Assembly: GCA_023548195.1 (NCBI GenBank)
Contig: JAJHZJ010000121.1
Span: 3,596,220 to 3,660,219, forward strand
DNA length: 64,000 bases
Direction of reading: 5' to 3'
Source: Bettongia penicillata ogilbyi
Lineage: Eukaryota; Chordata; Mammalia; Diprotodontia; Potoroidae
Of this stretch, positions 35,421-46,468 are shown one piece after another. The notes under the pieces were generated by a model. It saw only the letters and a program-made list of their open reading frames with translations. It ran no database searches and was not told the origin of the DNA. Each line of letters starts with the position of its first letter. Positions within the stretch are counted from its first letter, which is position 1. The position numbers and the translations under genes were made by a program.

Positions 35421-35999
35421 AATACTGATACCAATGAAAAACAAAATAAAGCATCCAAATGGTTGAAAACTTTTAGTGGGAAACAATGGTTTTTCAAGAA
35501 AGTAAGCTCAGAAAATGAGGTGGCTACCAAGGTTAGTTTTTAGATTTCTAAAGAAATAGATTTCAAATATGATTCCATAGTACAATAAATTGATTGCTGA
35601 CTAGAAGCATCCCATTAACTAAATGTAAACAGTAAGAAAACCTGAAAAATATATTAAAATTTGTGTCATTTAGCAAAGCAATTTAAAAAAAATTATTAAT
35701 GTGATTTCATGATAAATAAAAATCTTAAGTAATGAGTAATTAATTGATATTAACTGAAATTTCTCTTTTTTAAAAATATGGTTTATTTGACAAATAGTTT
35801 AATCATTAACTATATCTTTACTTGGAAAGTGAGCAGCTAAAAACCAATTTGTGGCCTGAAGAACTTTAGCCTGTTTTAATTTTGACCCCTACCTACTGCC
35901 TAGTTGTGCAGGTATGACATAAAGGAATACCCAAAATAACCAAAAATAAGAGAAATATGAATTATAGCAATTCTGAGGATTTAATTCATACCCATCCAA

Positions 36000-36560
36000 T
36001 TAGCAAAAATGATAAAAAAAATGAAAATTGAAAGTGTTGGAGATGTTGTGCAAAGGTTGTGCTGTTGGTGAAACTGTAAACTGTAAACATTCTGGAAAAT
36101 AAACTGGAATCATATCCAAAATTTCACCAAATTGTACACAGTCGTTGGCCTAGCAATACCACATATCAGACTTACACTACAAAGAGGAGGAAAAGGAACC
36201 ATATATACAAAAATATTTATAGCAGCACTTTTTGTTGTAGTAAAGAATTGAAAATAAAGTAGGGGTGGAAGTGGATTTGAGGAATGTTGCAACAAATTGT
36301 GGTTTTTGAATGGAATTGAATTTCCTTTTTTTTTTTTAAAAGGTAAATTTGAAGAATTCAGAGCCACTTGGGAAGACTTATATGAACTGATCCAGAATGA
36401 AAAGAGTAGAACCAGGAGAACAATTTATATGATGACCAAAAAAATTTAAAAGGAAAATCTTTGAAAGACTTCACAGCTCCAATTATTAATATAGTGATGC
36501 ATGTGCATAGTTAAAACAGATTGGAATCACATCATTGAATTTAAAAAGTAGGAGGCCAGG
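36000..36560 (+). mobile_element. L1 3' end, plus strand
   Basis: Recognisable ORF2 C-terminal code and 3' UTR: GGAGATGTTGTGCAAAGG, GGTGAAACTGTAAACTG, AAAATATTTATAGCAGCACT (about 36210), GAAGACTTATATGAACTGAT (about 36372) and AGAACCAGGAGAACAATTTA (about 36409). Decayed and 5'-truncated. Confidence 0.75.
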
Positions 36561-36784
36561 GTTTTTGAAGAGGACAGGAACTGGAGAAGAACAGACTGCA
36601 AACTAGATACTAAATCTATTTGGTAGGAAGTAGAGTCACTTGGAGTTCATAGATGACAGCAACCAAGGATCTATACAATATAGACTGAATTTCACAGTAA
36701 GATAGTTGCTAAGTAATGGTGGGAGGAGCATCTGAAAGTAGCAGGGAGTATCCCAACTCCTCTTTTTGGTTCTGTGTGTAAGCA

Positions 36785-36975
36785 TTTTGTGAATATTATC
36801 TCATTTGATTCTCACAACCATCGAGGAGGTAGGAGCCATTATTAGACTCATTTTACAGATGAGGAAACTGAGATCAATGGAGTGACTTGCCCAGGGTTAC
36901 ACAGCTAGTAAGCTGAATTTGAGGCTGAATTTGAATTTAGGTCTTCCCGATTCCAGGCCCAGCACTTTACTCATC
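36785..36975 (-). mobile_element. MIR-like SINE
   Basis: TTATTAGACTCATTTTACAG, GAGTGACTTGCCCAGGGTTA and AGGTCTTCCCGATTCCAGGC. Confidence 0.7.
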
Positions 36976-37106
36976 ACATCATCTCATTGGAAAAAGGGAG
37001 AAAGTTAAGTTTCAGTAGATGCAGAATATTAAAGAAAAGAAAGAGATCTGGGATTATGGGAGTCTAGATTTGGAGCTGGAGTGGCACTTTAGAGGTCATC
37101 TGATCC

Positions 37107-37256
37107 AGTTTGTCAAACTCAAATAGAAAGGGAGCCACATATTGGCTTAGACACATTGTGTATTTTTAGAAACATTTTCCAATCACATTTTAATGTGCTT
37201 CAGGCCCCACTCAGGAACTTTGCAGCCCCTGATGGAGCTAGTTTGACACTGATATA
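37107..37256 (+). mobile_element. MITE-like repeat, second copy
   Basis: Left TTTGTCAAACTCAAATAGAA, right GAGCTAGTTTGACACTGATA; internal AGGCCCCACTCAGGAACTTT. Shares ends with 17579-17820 but is internally shortened. Confidence 0.55.
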
Positions 37257-37688
37257 GTCCAACTCTTTCACCTTATAGATGAAAAACCTGAAACACAGAG
37301 AGGGTGAAAGGATCAAAATTTGAACTCAAGTCCAGTTTCACTGTAGCTAGAAGTAACCTCAAAGTACATCGATAAACTCCCAAATAAGGAAAGTGGCTAA
37401 GTAGCTTCACCTGTTTGGTTTCTTTTGTCATCTGCCCTAAGGCTGCGTAAAACACTGAACAGTTTTATCTCTGATTTCTGTGGAGTTGTTACAGTCACCA
37501 GGCAACTGCCCATGAGCTGGTGCTAATTAAACTTTTTAGTCTTTTAGCCTAACTTCATGGTTTATTCACCTCCAACCAAACCGACTATGATTGTCCAGGC
37601 AGTCTGGTGCCAGGCAGATGGGTGAAGTAAACTGGTTACCCCGGGTCTGCATCAAAGCAGAGGCAAATTTCCCTGACTCTAGAGGGTC

Positions 37689-37928
37689 AATACCACTTCT
37701 AAAAAAAAAAGAAAACTTCAGCTGGTGGTAACAATTCGATACAACTTCTATAAGAAAAAGAAAACTTCAGCTGGTGGTAACAATTCAATACAACTTCTAA
37801 AAGAAAAAGAAAACTTCAGCTGGTGGTAACAATTCGATGCAACTTCTAAGAAAAGAAAACTTTAGCTGGTGGTAACAATTCAATGCAACTTCTAAAATAA
37901 AAGATAACTTCAGTGGGAGCTAACAATT
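37689..37928 (+). repeat. Minisatellite, about 5 copies of a 49-bp unit, abutting the PCCA CpG island
   Basis: Units begin with GAAAACTTCAGCTGGTGGTA (or close) at 37711, 37760, 37809, 37855 and, degenerate, 37903. Spacing is 49, 49, 46 and 48 bp. A partial unit (CACTTCTAAAA) precedes the first. The unit carries an E-box-like CAGCTG in three copies (AGCTGGTGGT is kept in four). The last copy runs straight into the CpG island. Confidence 0.9.
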
Positions 37929-38300
37929 CACCCGACCGTCCGGGGCCAGCCAGGTGGGTGAACGGAGCTGGTTTGCAGAGGAGCAGGCTGGCACGACTGC
38001 TTGCCAGGGAACCCTCGGACCCTGCCCCGGGGCCGGCTCTCGTGGGCGCCCATCCCCACCCACACCCTCCGCGGGCCACGCCGGCCCCCCGACCCGGCTC
38101 TCCAGGGCTGCCAGCTCGGTTCCCCGAGCCCTACACGCCCGCAGGGCATCCATGCGCCCCCTCCCTCCCTCCCGGCGAGACTCCGACCCGCGCGAGCCCC
38201 CGCCCCTCTCCTCGCCGCCCCGCCTCTTTCTCCTCCCCCAGCGGGGAAGGAGGAGGGAAAGGAGGAGGGGAGAAGGTGGGGGCCGCCGATCTCTCCTTGT

Positions 38301-38306
38301 GATTGG
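38301..38306 (-). promoter_or_regulatory. Inverted CCAAT box (likely NF-Y site)
   Basis: GATTGG on the plus strand, 82 bp before the PCCA start codon, embedded in GATTGGCCGGCGCC. Reverse-orientation CCAAT boxes at this distance are common in TATA-less CpG promoters. Assignment to NF-Y is inference from the motif only. Confidence 0.5.
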
Positions 38307-38387
38307 CCGGCGCCCAGGCGGCCCCATCTCCGCCCCCTTCGCCCGAGGTGAGAGGTCAGCTCCGGGCTCCCATCCCAAGTAGCGGCC

Positions 38388-38492
38388 ATGGCTGGAGTGT
38401 GCGTCGGGGCCGTGGTCTTGGTGGCGGCGGGGCGGCGCAGCCGGAAGCCCCCGCAGCTGTTCGTGCGGAGTGCGGCGGCGTGGGCCCCGAAG
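38388..38492 (+). CDS. PCCA: PCCA exon 1, coding part: mitochondrial presequence
   Basis: The start codon at 38388 opens 35 codons and is followed by the donor GTGAGG at 38493. The peptide starts MAGVCVGAVVLVAAGRRSRK, has six Arg/Lys and no acidic residue, and so looks like a mitochondrial targeting presequence. The related human protein also has a 35-residue first coding exon beginning MAG with a VAAGRR motif (from memory). The start lies in a good Kozak context (GCGGCCATGG), inside a CpG island, and 87 bp downstream of an inverted CCAAT box. The reading frame passes cleanly into exon 2. Alternative ORFs in this GC-rich stretch on both strands have no such support. The presequence should be cleaved after import, so its divergence from other mammals is expected. 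Confidence 0.93.
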
Positions 38493-38748
38493 GTGAGGAG
38501 CGGGGCCTTCGTACGGCCTTTGGGCTTTCCGTCCTGCTTTCGGGCTCCTTAGCGGCCCCCGGTCCTTCCTCCTCCGGTGGGGTGCCCTCCCTCCTCCCCG
38601 CGCGGCCCCGCCAACTTTGACCCCGAGAGACCTCTCGCGTCCGGACCGCGCGGGGCCGCTCCCCTCCCCCTCCGCATTTTACTGCGGTGTGAGGGCAGGG
38701 GGTCCGCGTGCCGCGGCTCCCCTCCGGGGTTTGCCCCGAGGACGGGAC

Positions 38749-39086
38749 GTGTGTGTGTGTGTGAATGTTCGTGAGCGTGTCTGTGTGTGTATGTGTGTGA
38801 GTGTGTGTGAGTGTATGTGTGTACGTGTGTACGTGTGTGAGTATGTGAGTGTGTCTGTGTATGTGTGTGAGTGTGTGCGTATGAGTTTGAATGTGTGTAT
38901 GACTTTGTGTGTGTATGTGTGTGAGCGTGTCTGTGTGTATGAGTTTGAGTGTGTGTGAATGTGTATGTGTGTGAGCGTGTGTGTATGAGTTTGAATGTGT
39001 GTGAATGTGAGTGTGTGTGCGCATGTGTTTCGGTGTATGTATGTGTGTGTGTTATGTGTGTGAGTGTGTGTGCGCGTACACACACA
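38749..39086 (+). repeat. TG-rich imperfect microsatellite in PCCA intron 1
   Basis: About 340 bp of alternating TG with GTGAG, GTATG and GAGTTTGAATG variants, starting about 250 bp after the exon 1 donor at the downstream edge of the CpG island. On the minus strand it gives spurious His-Thr repeat ORFs that are not genes. Alternating purine-pyrimidine DNA like this can form Z-DNA. Confidence 0.9.
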
Positions 39087-39436
39087 AAGTCTAACCACTC
39101 ATTAAAGGAACCGCATTGTGTGGTATTTACCTTGGCTAGTCTTAGCTGTGAAATGCTTCCGGTTCCATCCTTTAGAGCCGTGTACTTTTGAATGGCAAGG
39201 TAAAGGAACTAAGGTTAGGAGGCAGCAGCTGGAAAAGCGTTGTACCTTGGTGATTACAGGATCATTGCAAAACCAACTTTGAAGTTAATTCCAGCTTCTC
39301 TAGGGTGTTTGTGAAGTGTGTTCTTACAAGATTTTGGGGTGTTTCTCGTTCCTCAGTCTCTCCTCTCCCCTCCTGCATCTGTGCCCTGTTTGATGTCTGA
39401 GGACTTCAGTTAGTGAGTGTACTAGACGTTCTAGAG

Positions 39437-39600
39437 CAGGGATGGGGAACTCGGGCCAGGTCCCTAGACCACCTGTGGTCCTCCAGGTGCTGAGACTGCA
39501 TCTAGAATTCAAAGAACAAATCCTCTTCATAAAAGGATCTGTTCTGTAAATCTTGGACTCAGTCAAAAGGCCACACCCAAGGACCTTGAAGGGTCTAGAA
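39437..39600 (+). mobile_element. hAT-like nonautonomous repeat in PCCA intron 1
   Basis: Starts CAGGGATGGGGAACTCGGGC, has the near-palindrome GAACAAATCC...GGATCTGTTC (39508-39543), and AGTCAAAAGGCCACACCCAA near its end. The right terminus is decayed. Confidence 0.65.
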
Positions 39601-40019
39601 AAAGTAAGTCTTACTATACACACCAGTGGTCCATTTACATCTGAAGTATAGATGCATGGTTCAGAGTGCTAAGCTTTAGAGGAATGCTAATAAACGAGCA
39701 GCGTCTAGAGGAGAGCGAGTGAGCTCGTGAAGAGTCTGGAAACTAGGGTTGTTTTAATATGGAATGGGGGGGGATGTTTGGCAGGAGGGGCTTGATAGTT
39801 TTTTTCAGATATTTTAAGGACTGAATATTTTAAGGTGGAAGAATAATTATACCTGTTCTTTGTCTCTGAGGGCAGAACTGCACATGGAAGAACTTAAGAG
39901 CTGGCTAAAACCAGAAAGGGCTGCTTCCTTAGGTAGTTCAATTTCCCTATCCCTGGGAATATTCTTCTTGGAGTAGGGACAGATGACCTTTAAGGTCCTT
40001 GCCAAGACAAATTCTGAAT

Positions 40020-40750
40020 TGGTGAAATATGTACTAACCCAAATGGGAATTAATAAGGAGAGGGAAGGTAGTAGAATTAAGAGTGCTTAAGAAAGGCTTC
40101 TTGTAGAAGGTGGGATTTTAGTTGGGACTTAAAAGAAGCCAGGGAAGGCATTAGGTGAAGGTGAGGAAAAAGAACATTCCAGGCATGGCTAATAGCCAGA
40201 GAAAATCCCTGCAGCTGAGGGATGGAGTGTCTTATTCATGCAGCAGCAAGGCCAGTAAGGTGCAAAAAGGTAGGAGGTGGCTAGATTGTAAAGGACTTTG
40301 AACGTCAAACAGAACATGTTGTATTTGTTCCATTGGGAACCGATGGAATTATTGCGTAGGGAGGTGGCGAAATAGTTGAACCTGAGTTTTGAAAAACCAC
40401 TTTGGTGACTTAGTGGAGGATGGGTTGGATTGGGGAAACTTGAGATAGGCAGATCCATCAGCAGGCTATTGAAATAGTCTAGGTGTGATTTGATGATGGT
40501 CTGCACCAGAGTGGTGGCAGAGAACAAGGGCGTATTCAAGGGGAAGGTGGTTAGGGGAAAAATAATGAGTTCAGTTTTTTACATATTGAGTTTAAGATGT
40601 CCACTGGACATCCAGTTTGAGATGTATGAGAGGCTGTTGGAGAGGTGAGATTGGAGGTCTAGTGGAGAGGTAGGGCAGGATAAGTAGATTTGAGAACTGT
40701 CAGCGTAGAAATGGTAATTAAATCTATGGGAGTAGATGAGGTCATCAAGT
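40020..40750 (-). mobile_element. L2/CR1-superfamily LINE 3' part in PCCA intron 1
   Basis: The minus strand encodes FYADSSQIYLSCPTSPLD (about 40730-40680), the palm motif region with the usual Asp-Asp altered to Asp-Ser, SYISNWMSSGHLKLNM (40627-40579), then IKSHLDYFNSLLMDLP and FCLTFKVLYNLATSYL (about 40500-40270). This is the standard order of an L2-like ORF2 C-terminus. Frameshifted and dead. Confidence 0.8.
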
Positions 40751-40754
40751 GAAG

Positions 40755-41064
40755 TGTGTGTTCGTCCTTCGTTGCCGGAAGAAGACCATGCCATCAGAGA
40801 AATAATGACATGACTTGCACTTGACTTTGTTTTGAGTGAGGGTGGGCTGTGCAGATCACTAGCCTCACTTTTCCAGAGCCATCTAAATCCAGTGACCAGG
40901 TCTTCATCAGGATGACTGGAGATGACCCAGGATGAGGCAGTTGGGGTTAAGTGACTTGCCCAAAGTCACACAGCTAGTGTGTCAGGTGTCTGAGGTGAGA
41001 TTTGAACTCAGGTCCTCCTGACTCCTGCACTGGTGCTCTATCCACTGCACCACCTAGGTGCCCC
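40755..41064 (-). mobile_element. tRNA-derived SINE with RTE-like 3' end in PCCA intron 1
   Basis: GTGTGTTCGTCCTTCGTTGC at the 3' end, CCAGGTCTTCATCAGGATGA, and CACCACCTAGGTGCCCC at the head. Antisense to PCCA. It abuts the L2-like fragment at 40020-40750. Confidence 0.88.
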
Positions 41065-41069
41065 ACCAA

Positions 41070-41850
41070 GTGAGGTAGTATAGAAGTAGAAGGCCTAGGA
41101 CAGAACCCTTTTTTAAAAAAATCTTTTTAAAAAGGTTTGACAGATTTTGAAGAGATCATTGTATTTTACTTAAAACCGAAATAAAAATGAAGCCCTTCAA
41201 GTATTGGAAGATTAAGTATGTAGTAGAATTGATATATGGAAAATTTGGATTAATATTTTAAGAACTAAATTGAAAACTTATGTGTTCTAATGAATTACAA
41301 TATATAAACAGAAATGACAGTGCTCATCAGAACGACAAATTCACTGTGAGATAACAGCTGGCTAGATGCTGGGAGAAGGTCTGAAAAGTCTTCTCCTCCT
41401 CTGACATGATTCTGTTGATTAGGTGGGACCCATGAATAGGGAAGAGGAGGAAGAAAATGGGTACTTTACCCTCGCTTAAACTTACTGATCTTGCCCTTTA
41501 GCTCCCAGTACTGTAATTTAAGGAAACAATTAAAAAAATTCCCAAGGACAAGCTGTATTGCTTCCTCCCTTTTCTTTGCATAGAGGCTATATTACTTGAA
41601 ACATATAGATGTTTGAAAACAGAGTGTTGGACTACTTGGAACTCTTAAAAATTGAGGGTCCTGGATCATTTTATGCCATCTTTCCTATTACTTATGAAAA
41701 AAAGTTAACAGCTAAGACATTTTCTAATGAGTTTTATAATATTGTGGTTAGTATATGATTACAGTTCTAGCCATATATGTTTCTCATTCACACTTCTTGT
41801 TCAGCAAAATAAATTCTTTGAATGTAGTAACAATAGGCTACCTGCCAAAA
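41070..41850. other. PCCA intron 1, unassigned segment
   Basis: AT-rich intronic sequence with no exon-like open frame bounded by splice sites. Confidence 0.55.
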
Positions 41851-42650
41851 AGTTGCTTTGTATACTTTTATTCTATCTCTTTGGCTCTCTCTAACCACTC
41901 CCTCAGTTTGTCTTGTCAGCACTTCATCCTTTTCCCAGTTCCTTAATATGTATATGTTTTTAGTCCTCTTCCCTTGTTTTTCTGCGCTCTTTTTACACTT
42001 GACAATCTCATCCATGACCATTCATTCAGTTGCCATCTCTGCACAGATGCCTTTTTTCTGAGGTCCAGACATCGATCTTCAAATGCCTTCAGGATGGAGA
42101 ATTTTCTCCCCAGATTTGCTTCTGATTTAGTTATTTCTATTCATGTAGACATTCCAGTTTCCCAACTCTTCCCTCTTCCCTTCTTTATGTCAATTAGTTA
42201 TCATGTGCTAACGTCAGTCTCTGAAAAGTTTCTGGTATCCTTGCCCTTCATTTCATTCCTACTACTGACCATTATAGTAGAGGTGCTGGTTACCACCCAC
42301 CCAAAGGACACATCTTCCCACCTCTATTGTCTGCCTACTCTTTCATCAAATAAAGTTCAGATTCCTTTGACTGGCAATCAGGGTCTTTTACAATATGTGT
42401 TCACTATACTTTTTGAGAATGATTTTGTTTCAGCTATTTAACATACTTGAGCCAAACTGATTTACTCTTTTTTTCCAATTTTCCCAGATAACTCTTCTTT
42501 CTGACTTTGTCCTTACTGTCCTATGCCTGAAATGGGATCTCTACCCCTATTTACTTAATTGTTGCCTGTCTTTTAAAGTCAAACTCAGCTGATGTCTTCC
42601 TTAATTGTTCCTGAAGTGACCTTCCTCTTCATCGCATACTTTATTTTTTT
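41850..42650 (+). mobile_element. L2/L3-like LINE sequence, plus strand
   Basis: A long pyrimidine-rich stretch with CR1-superfamily features: an open but degenerate frame at 41974-42441, AATAAAGTTCAGATTCCTTT (about 42350) and TTAAAGTCAAACTCAGCTGA (about 42574), typical of the 3' end shared by L2/L3-like elements. Boundaries approximate. Confidence 0.5.
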
Positions 42651-43720
42651 AAGAAAATTAAATTAAATTTTTTTTTTATATTAACGGAAATCTTTTTTTT
42701 TCTCTTCTTCCTAGCCCTTACCTCAACAGGAAAGAACACGAATTCTACACCTAACATTTTCCTTGCATAGATAAAATGTATCTTATTAAATGTCAAATAC
42801 ATATATTGTAAAATATTTTATATTAACATTTTCTGTGTTTGTATGTTTTCCCTAAACTATAGGCTTCATGGTAGCAGAAACAGATATAGTGGACATTTCA
42901 CTAATTCTGGTTCTCTGTACACAGCTGGTACTTATAAAATTTTTGTTAAATGCTATGCTACATATTCCACATTAACTGAATTTTAAAAAGTGATGTTTTA
43001 ATTTTTTCTCCAATTATATGATTAACTGAATTAAAAAAAATTAAAATGACTTTAAATTAACTGGGCACTATTGTAACTAGAAGATATCTCATAAAACATA
43101 TGATCTTTATCACCCTCAAATAACTTAGTTTAACTTGGTAACTTTCAAAACAAATTTCAACATTGAGATTCACATTAGGAAATTGTGACCTCTTTCCCCC
43201 TCCCTTTAGGAAAAAAAAATATAGATTTAGTTTGATAGGAAAGTTTTTCGGTTTTTGACTATAATATATGAACTTAAATCTCTGGGGAAGCTTTAGAACT
43301 GACCCATTTTTCTTGGAGATCAGGACCAGTTGACATATATTCTTGCTTACCTATTATGTAGTTAGTTATGAAGTCTTAATTAGTTCTGCCTGTGAAATTT
43401 CAGCTAGATCCTCTGAAGGTAAGACAGAAAGAAAGCATCTTCCAGGCAGATGAAACCACCAAAAAGTACCTTGATCGACTGTCATCTTCCCTTAGACCCA
43501 AGTGGAGACCTTGAACCCAAGAACCTTTGAAATAGCAGTATTTCTAGGCCAGTGTCTACTTTTGTCATCCTAGGAAGTAATCCCTGTGAAGACACAACGC
43601 GATAATTGCTCCTGTAGTCGTTATAGCCATATTTAATGGAAACTCAGAAAAGAAAATTCTTGCTGCTAAAGTTCTTGGCAAAGTCAAATGCTTCATCATT
43701 AGATCTTATTTGCCAGCATT
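42650..43720. other. PCCA intron 1, unassigned segment
   Basis: AT-rich intronic sequence with no recognised repeat or exon. Confidence 0.55.
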
Positions 43721-44140
43721 TGAATACAGGTTCCTTGAGGGCAGGAATTACATTTCATTTTGCTTCTATTTCTAAATTTATAACCTCAACATGCCATCCT
43801 TAGCAGTGTCTTCTACATAATAAGCACTTAATAAATACTGGTTGATAAGATTTGTTGACTTGTTTAGAATCCTGTACTGGTTCTCAATAGCTGATAAGGT
43901 AAAGTTCAGACTCTTCTACTTGGCATTCAAAACCATCTGTGTTCTCCTACCTTTTTAACTTTATCCTACATTAATTCTTCCTATGGTAGAATGATTGCTT
44001 TCCCCTGTGTCTTCAGATTTTTTCACCTCTATATTTCTTTTGCTTATGCTTTTCCCAATGTCTGTTTTGCCTCTTTCTTTGTTATCAAATTCCTTTCTAT
44101 CCCTTATTTAACTTAATTTTTCTTTTTGAGACTGGATTTA
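43720..44140 (+). mobile_element. L2/L3-like 3' fragments
   Basis: GGTTCCTTGAGGGCAGGAAT followed by CTACATAATAAGCACTTAAT (43729-43834) is the common L2/L3 terminal block. AAGGTAAAGTTCAGACTC at about 43897 starts another 3' region of the same class. Confidence 0.5.
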
Positions 44141-44149
44141 TCTGTCTTG

Positions 44150-44935
44150 CCTAGGTTGGAAGGGCAATAGCTATTTACGGACTTGATGGTTATTTTTTAG
44201 TTATTTGCTGATTTTCCAAGCCTGTTTCTTGACTTTTAACTTTATGTTAACGTTAGGCTGTTCTCCCAGGGTGGATGGGACATTGTCCCAAACTTCAGGT
44301 TTTTTGAGTTTCTGTTTTTAGAGCTGGTTCTGGGGGTCTCTAATTTTCCAGTTCTTCAAGTGTGATGTATGAAGAGGCATGGTCACTGCTCTCCTGGCCT
44401 GTGCTCTGGTTTGTGAGTAATCATAAATACTCTTTCCCACCCTGGATTTGTGACCAGGATCTCTGGTCCCTTGTGAGAGATCACAAGCACTCTTTTTTAC
44501 TGGGTTACTGTGATCAGGGTCCTTGTTCCTCTGCTCTTGGACTGTGACCCAGAACTGTATGGGCAGAGCAACTGAGCCCTGCACCCAGTGCCATCAAAGG
44601 GTCTCCTGAAGTCTACAGACCAGTTGTCTGTGACCCCATTACTGTCTGTGGATTGATAGTTTGTAAACCTGCTACTGCCTCTGAGATTTGTGGCTGGCTT
44701 CCTTGGGGTATGACCTGTATTACACTGTGTTCCAGGCTGACCACACATGTGGTAAGACAGGTTTTCCTACCTTGTCTTGGACAGGAAAATTGTTTAACCC
44801 TGACTTTTTGTTGGTTCTGCCCTTCAACATTTCCATTTGAAGGGTTATCATGAGGTTGTTTGGGAGGGGGATTTGGGAGAGTTCAGGTGAATTATTGCCT
44901 TTACTGTGCCATCTTGGTTCCGCTACTAGGATTTT
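44150..44935 (-). mobile_element. L1 5' UTR fragment, antisense in PCCA intron 1
   Basis: On the minus strand it begins at 44935 with CGGAACCAAGATGGCACAGT, the conserved 5' start of marsupial L1-type elements including the CAAGATGGC (YY1-like) site at 44908-44916. About 750 bp of non-coding sequence follows. No ORF1 is recognisable, so only the promoter part is preserved. Its left limit is a guess. Confidence 0.6.
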
Positions 44936-44989
44936 AATTTCTAGTTATAGGTTAAGTAGTTCATAAAGTCAAAAAGTTTTATGTATGGA

Positions 44990-45300
44990 AGGGACCTTAG
45001 CATTCTGATCCTAGTTCATCCCCTTATTTTATCAAGGTAGATATTGTCCTGAGAAGTTAAGTTATTTTTCCAGGGTCATATAGTTAATTAGTAGAAAAGC
45101 TGAGCTTGGAGTAGAAGAATATCTTGATTCCCAGTCCAGTTCCATTTTTACTAAGAAGGAAGGATTTACAGGTATTCATTGTACCAGGCACTGGGCTAAG
45201 CGCTTTACATTTGAGTTTCACAATAGCTCTGTGAGATAGGTGCTATTATACCCATTTTACAGTTGAAGAAACTAAGGCTAAGAGAAGTTAAGTGGTTATA
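44990..45300 (-). mobile_element. Two MIR-like fragments in PCCA intron 1
   Basis: CCAGGGTCATATAGTTAATT (about 45071) and CACAATAGCTCTGTGAGATA with CCATTTTACAGTTGAAGAAA (about 45219-45270). Confidence 0.6.
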
Positions 45301-46468
45301 ACATGCTGCATTCAGAATACTGATTTTTCCTATCACGTGTAGAAATGTCTCAGATTTTTTCGAGGGGGGCAATAAATTTATCCCTGTACCATTTCCTTGT
45401 ATATTAAAAAACAAATTACTCATTTGCATAAAGTAAAATTAAAATAACATTGCTTTTTAGTAACTATGAGCAACATTTTAGTCTTATAATTTCTTGGGCT
45501 TTCAGATGATTTGGCTGTTATTATTATGTACTTCTTCACAAATTTGTAATGGTGTGCTTGACAACTCAAACCACAGACTTAAATATGTGGGAACTCAGTT
45601 CAATGGAGATTTTTGCACTTTGGAGAAGTGGTTTTTGTTCTTTTTAAATTTAAGGGGGCGGAGCCAAGACGGCGGAGTAGAAAGACACACATATACAGGC
45701 TCTCCCCACACAGCCCATAAAATACCTGTAGAGAGGGACTCTCAACAAATTTGGGAGCAGCAGAAGTGGAGAACAACAGAGTGGAGGAGATTTCCAACCC
45801 AGAGTGACCTGAAAGGCCCATAGGAAATGTTGGTTGCACTGGACCAGGAGCAGAGCCCAGGCCAGTCTTGGCCGTGTAGCGTGGCTCTGGGAGGAGGACA
45901 CCTCAGGGGTGGAATCTCCAGTCACAGAATCCCCAGTAGCAGCAGCAGTGGATCCAAAGAGCAGATCCCTCAACCCACAGCAGCCAAAGGTCAATGACAG
46001 AGTTTTTTTAGCTGGCTGGGAAGGTAGAAGGGCCTTCCCAAAAGTCTGGCCTCAGGCAGCGGCCACAGAGGCCACATCGGGCAGGTGGCAGCAGTTCCTA
46101 CGGCAACCCGTGCAGCCACTCGCATCCATTGTTGGATTGTAAAAACCCCAGGGGGCACTGAGGAGCTGATTATTACCTCAGTCCTGTGTAGAGGCCCTGA
46201 GGGAACTGATCTTTATTTCACACTGAATGGCGGCCTTGCCCATCCAGCTTATCTGAAAATCAGCCTCCAGTGCTGACTTAGAGGAACTGGAGGCCAAGTG
46301 GCTGTGGAGAGGTAACTGCTAAGATTCTGGGCACAAAAGTCTCTGCTTGCTCCCAGACCAGTGTACACGCTTGATTGTGCCACCTTGGAGGAACTGAGAT
46401 CTTACAGATTACCAGAGTATACCCTACTCTTGACAAAGGACCCAAAAGTCAAGTAACTGGTTGGGAAA

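Larger units (their letters stand above)
37925..38760 (+). promoter_or_regulatory. PCCA: CpG island promoter of PCCA
   Basis: An abrupt change from AT-rich sequence to about 830 bp of very GC-rich, CpG-dense DNA that covers the first exon and donor. Visible promoter elements on the plus strand are an inverted CCAAT box (GATTGG, 38301-38306), GC boxes near 38197-38207 and 38331-38337, and no TATA box near the start codon, as usual for housekeeping metabolic genes. Several overlapping ORFs on both strands here are a by-product of low stop-codon density. Divergent transcription is possible but not shown. Confidence 0.85.

Noticed and set aside
1..37680. A second host gene upstream of PCCA, such as a divergent partner
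   Set aside because: No spliced coding pattern or conserved protein motif was seen outside retroelements.
37846..38389. Several overlapping 60-150 aa ORFs on both strands around the CpG island
   Set aside because: High GC lowers stop frequency; they are Pro/Arg/Ala-rich in every frame and unsupported by splicing or motifs.
38356..39098. Long minus-strand ORFs rich in His-Thr repeats
   Set aside because: They are translations of the TG/CA microsatellite and CpG island; no real protein features.
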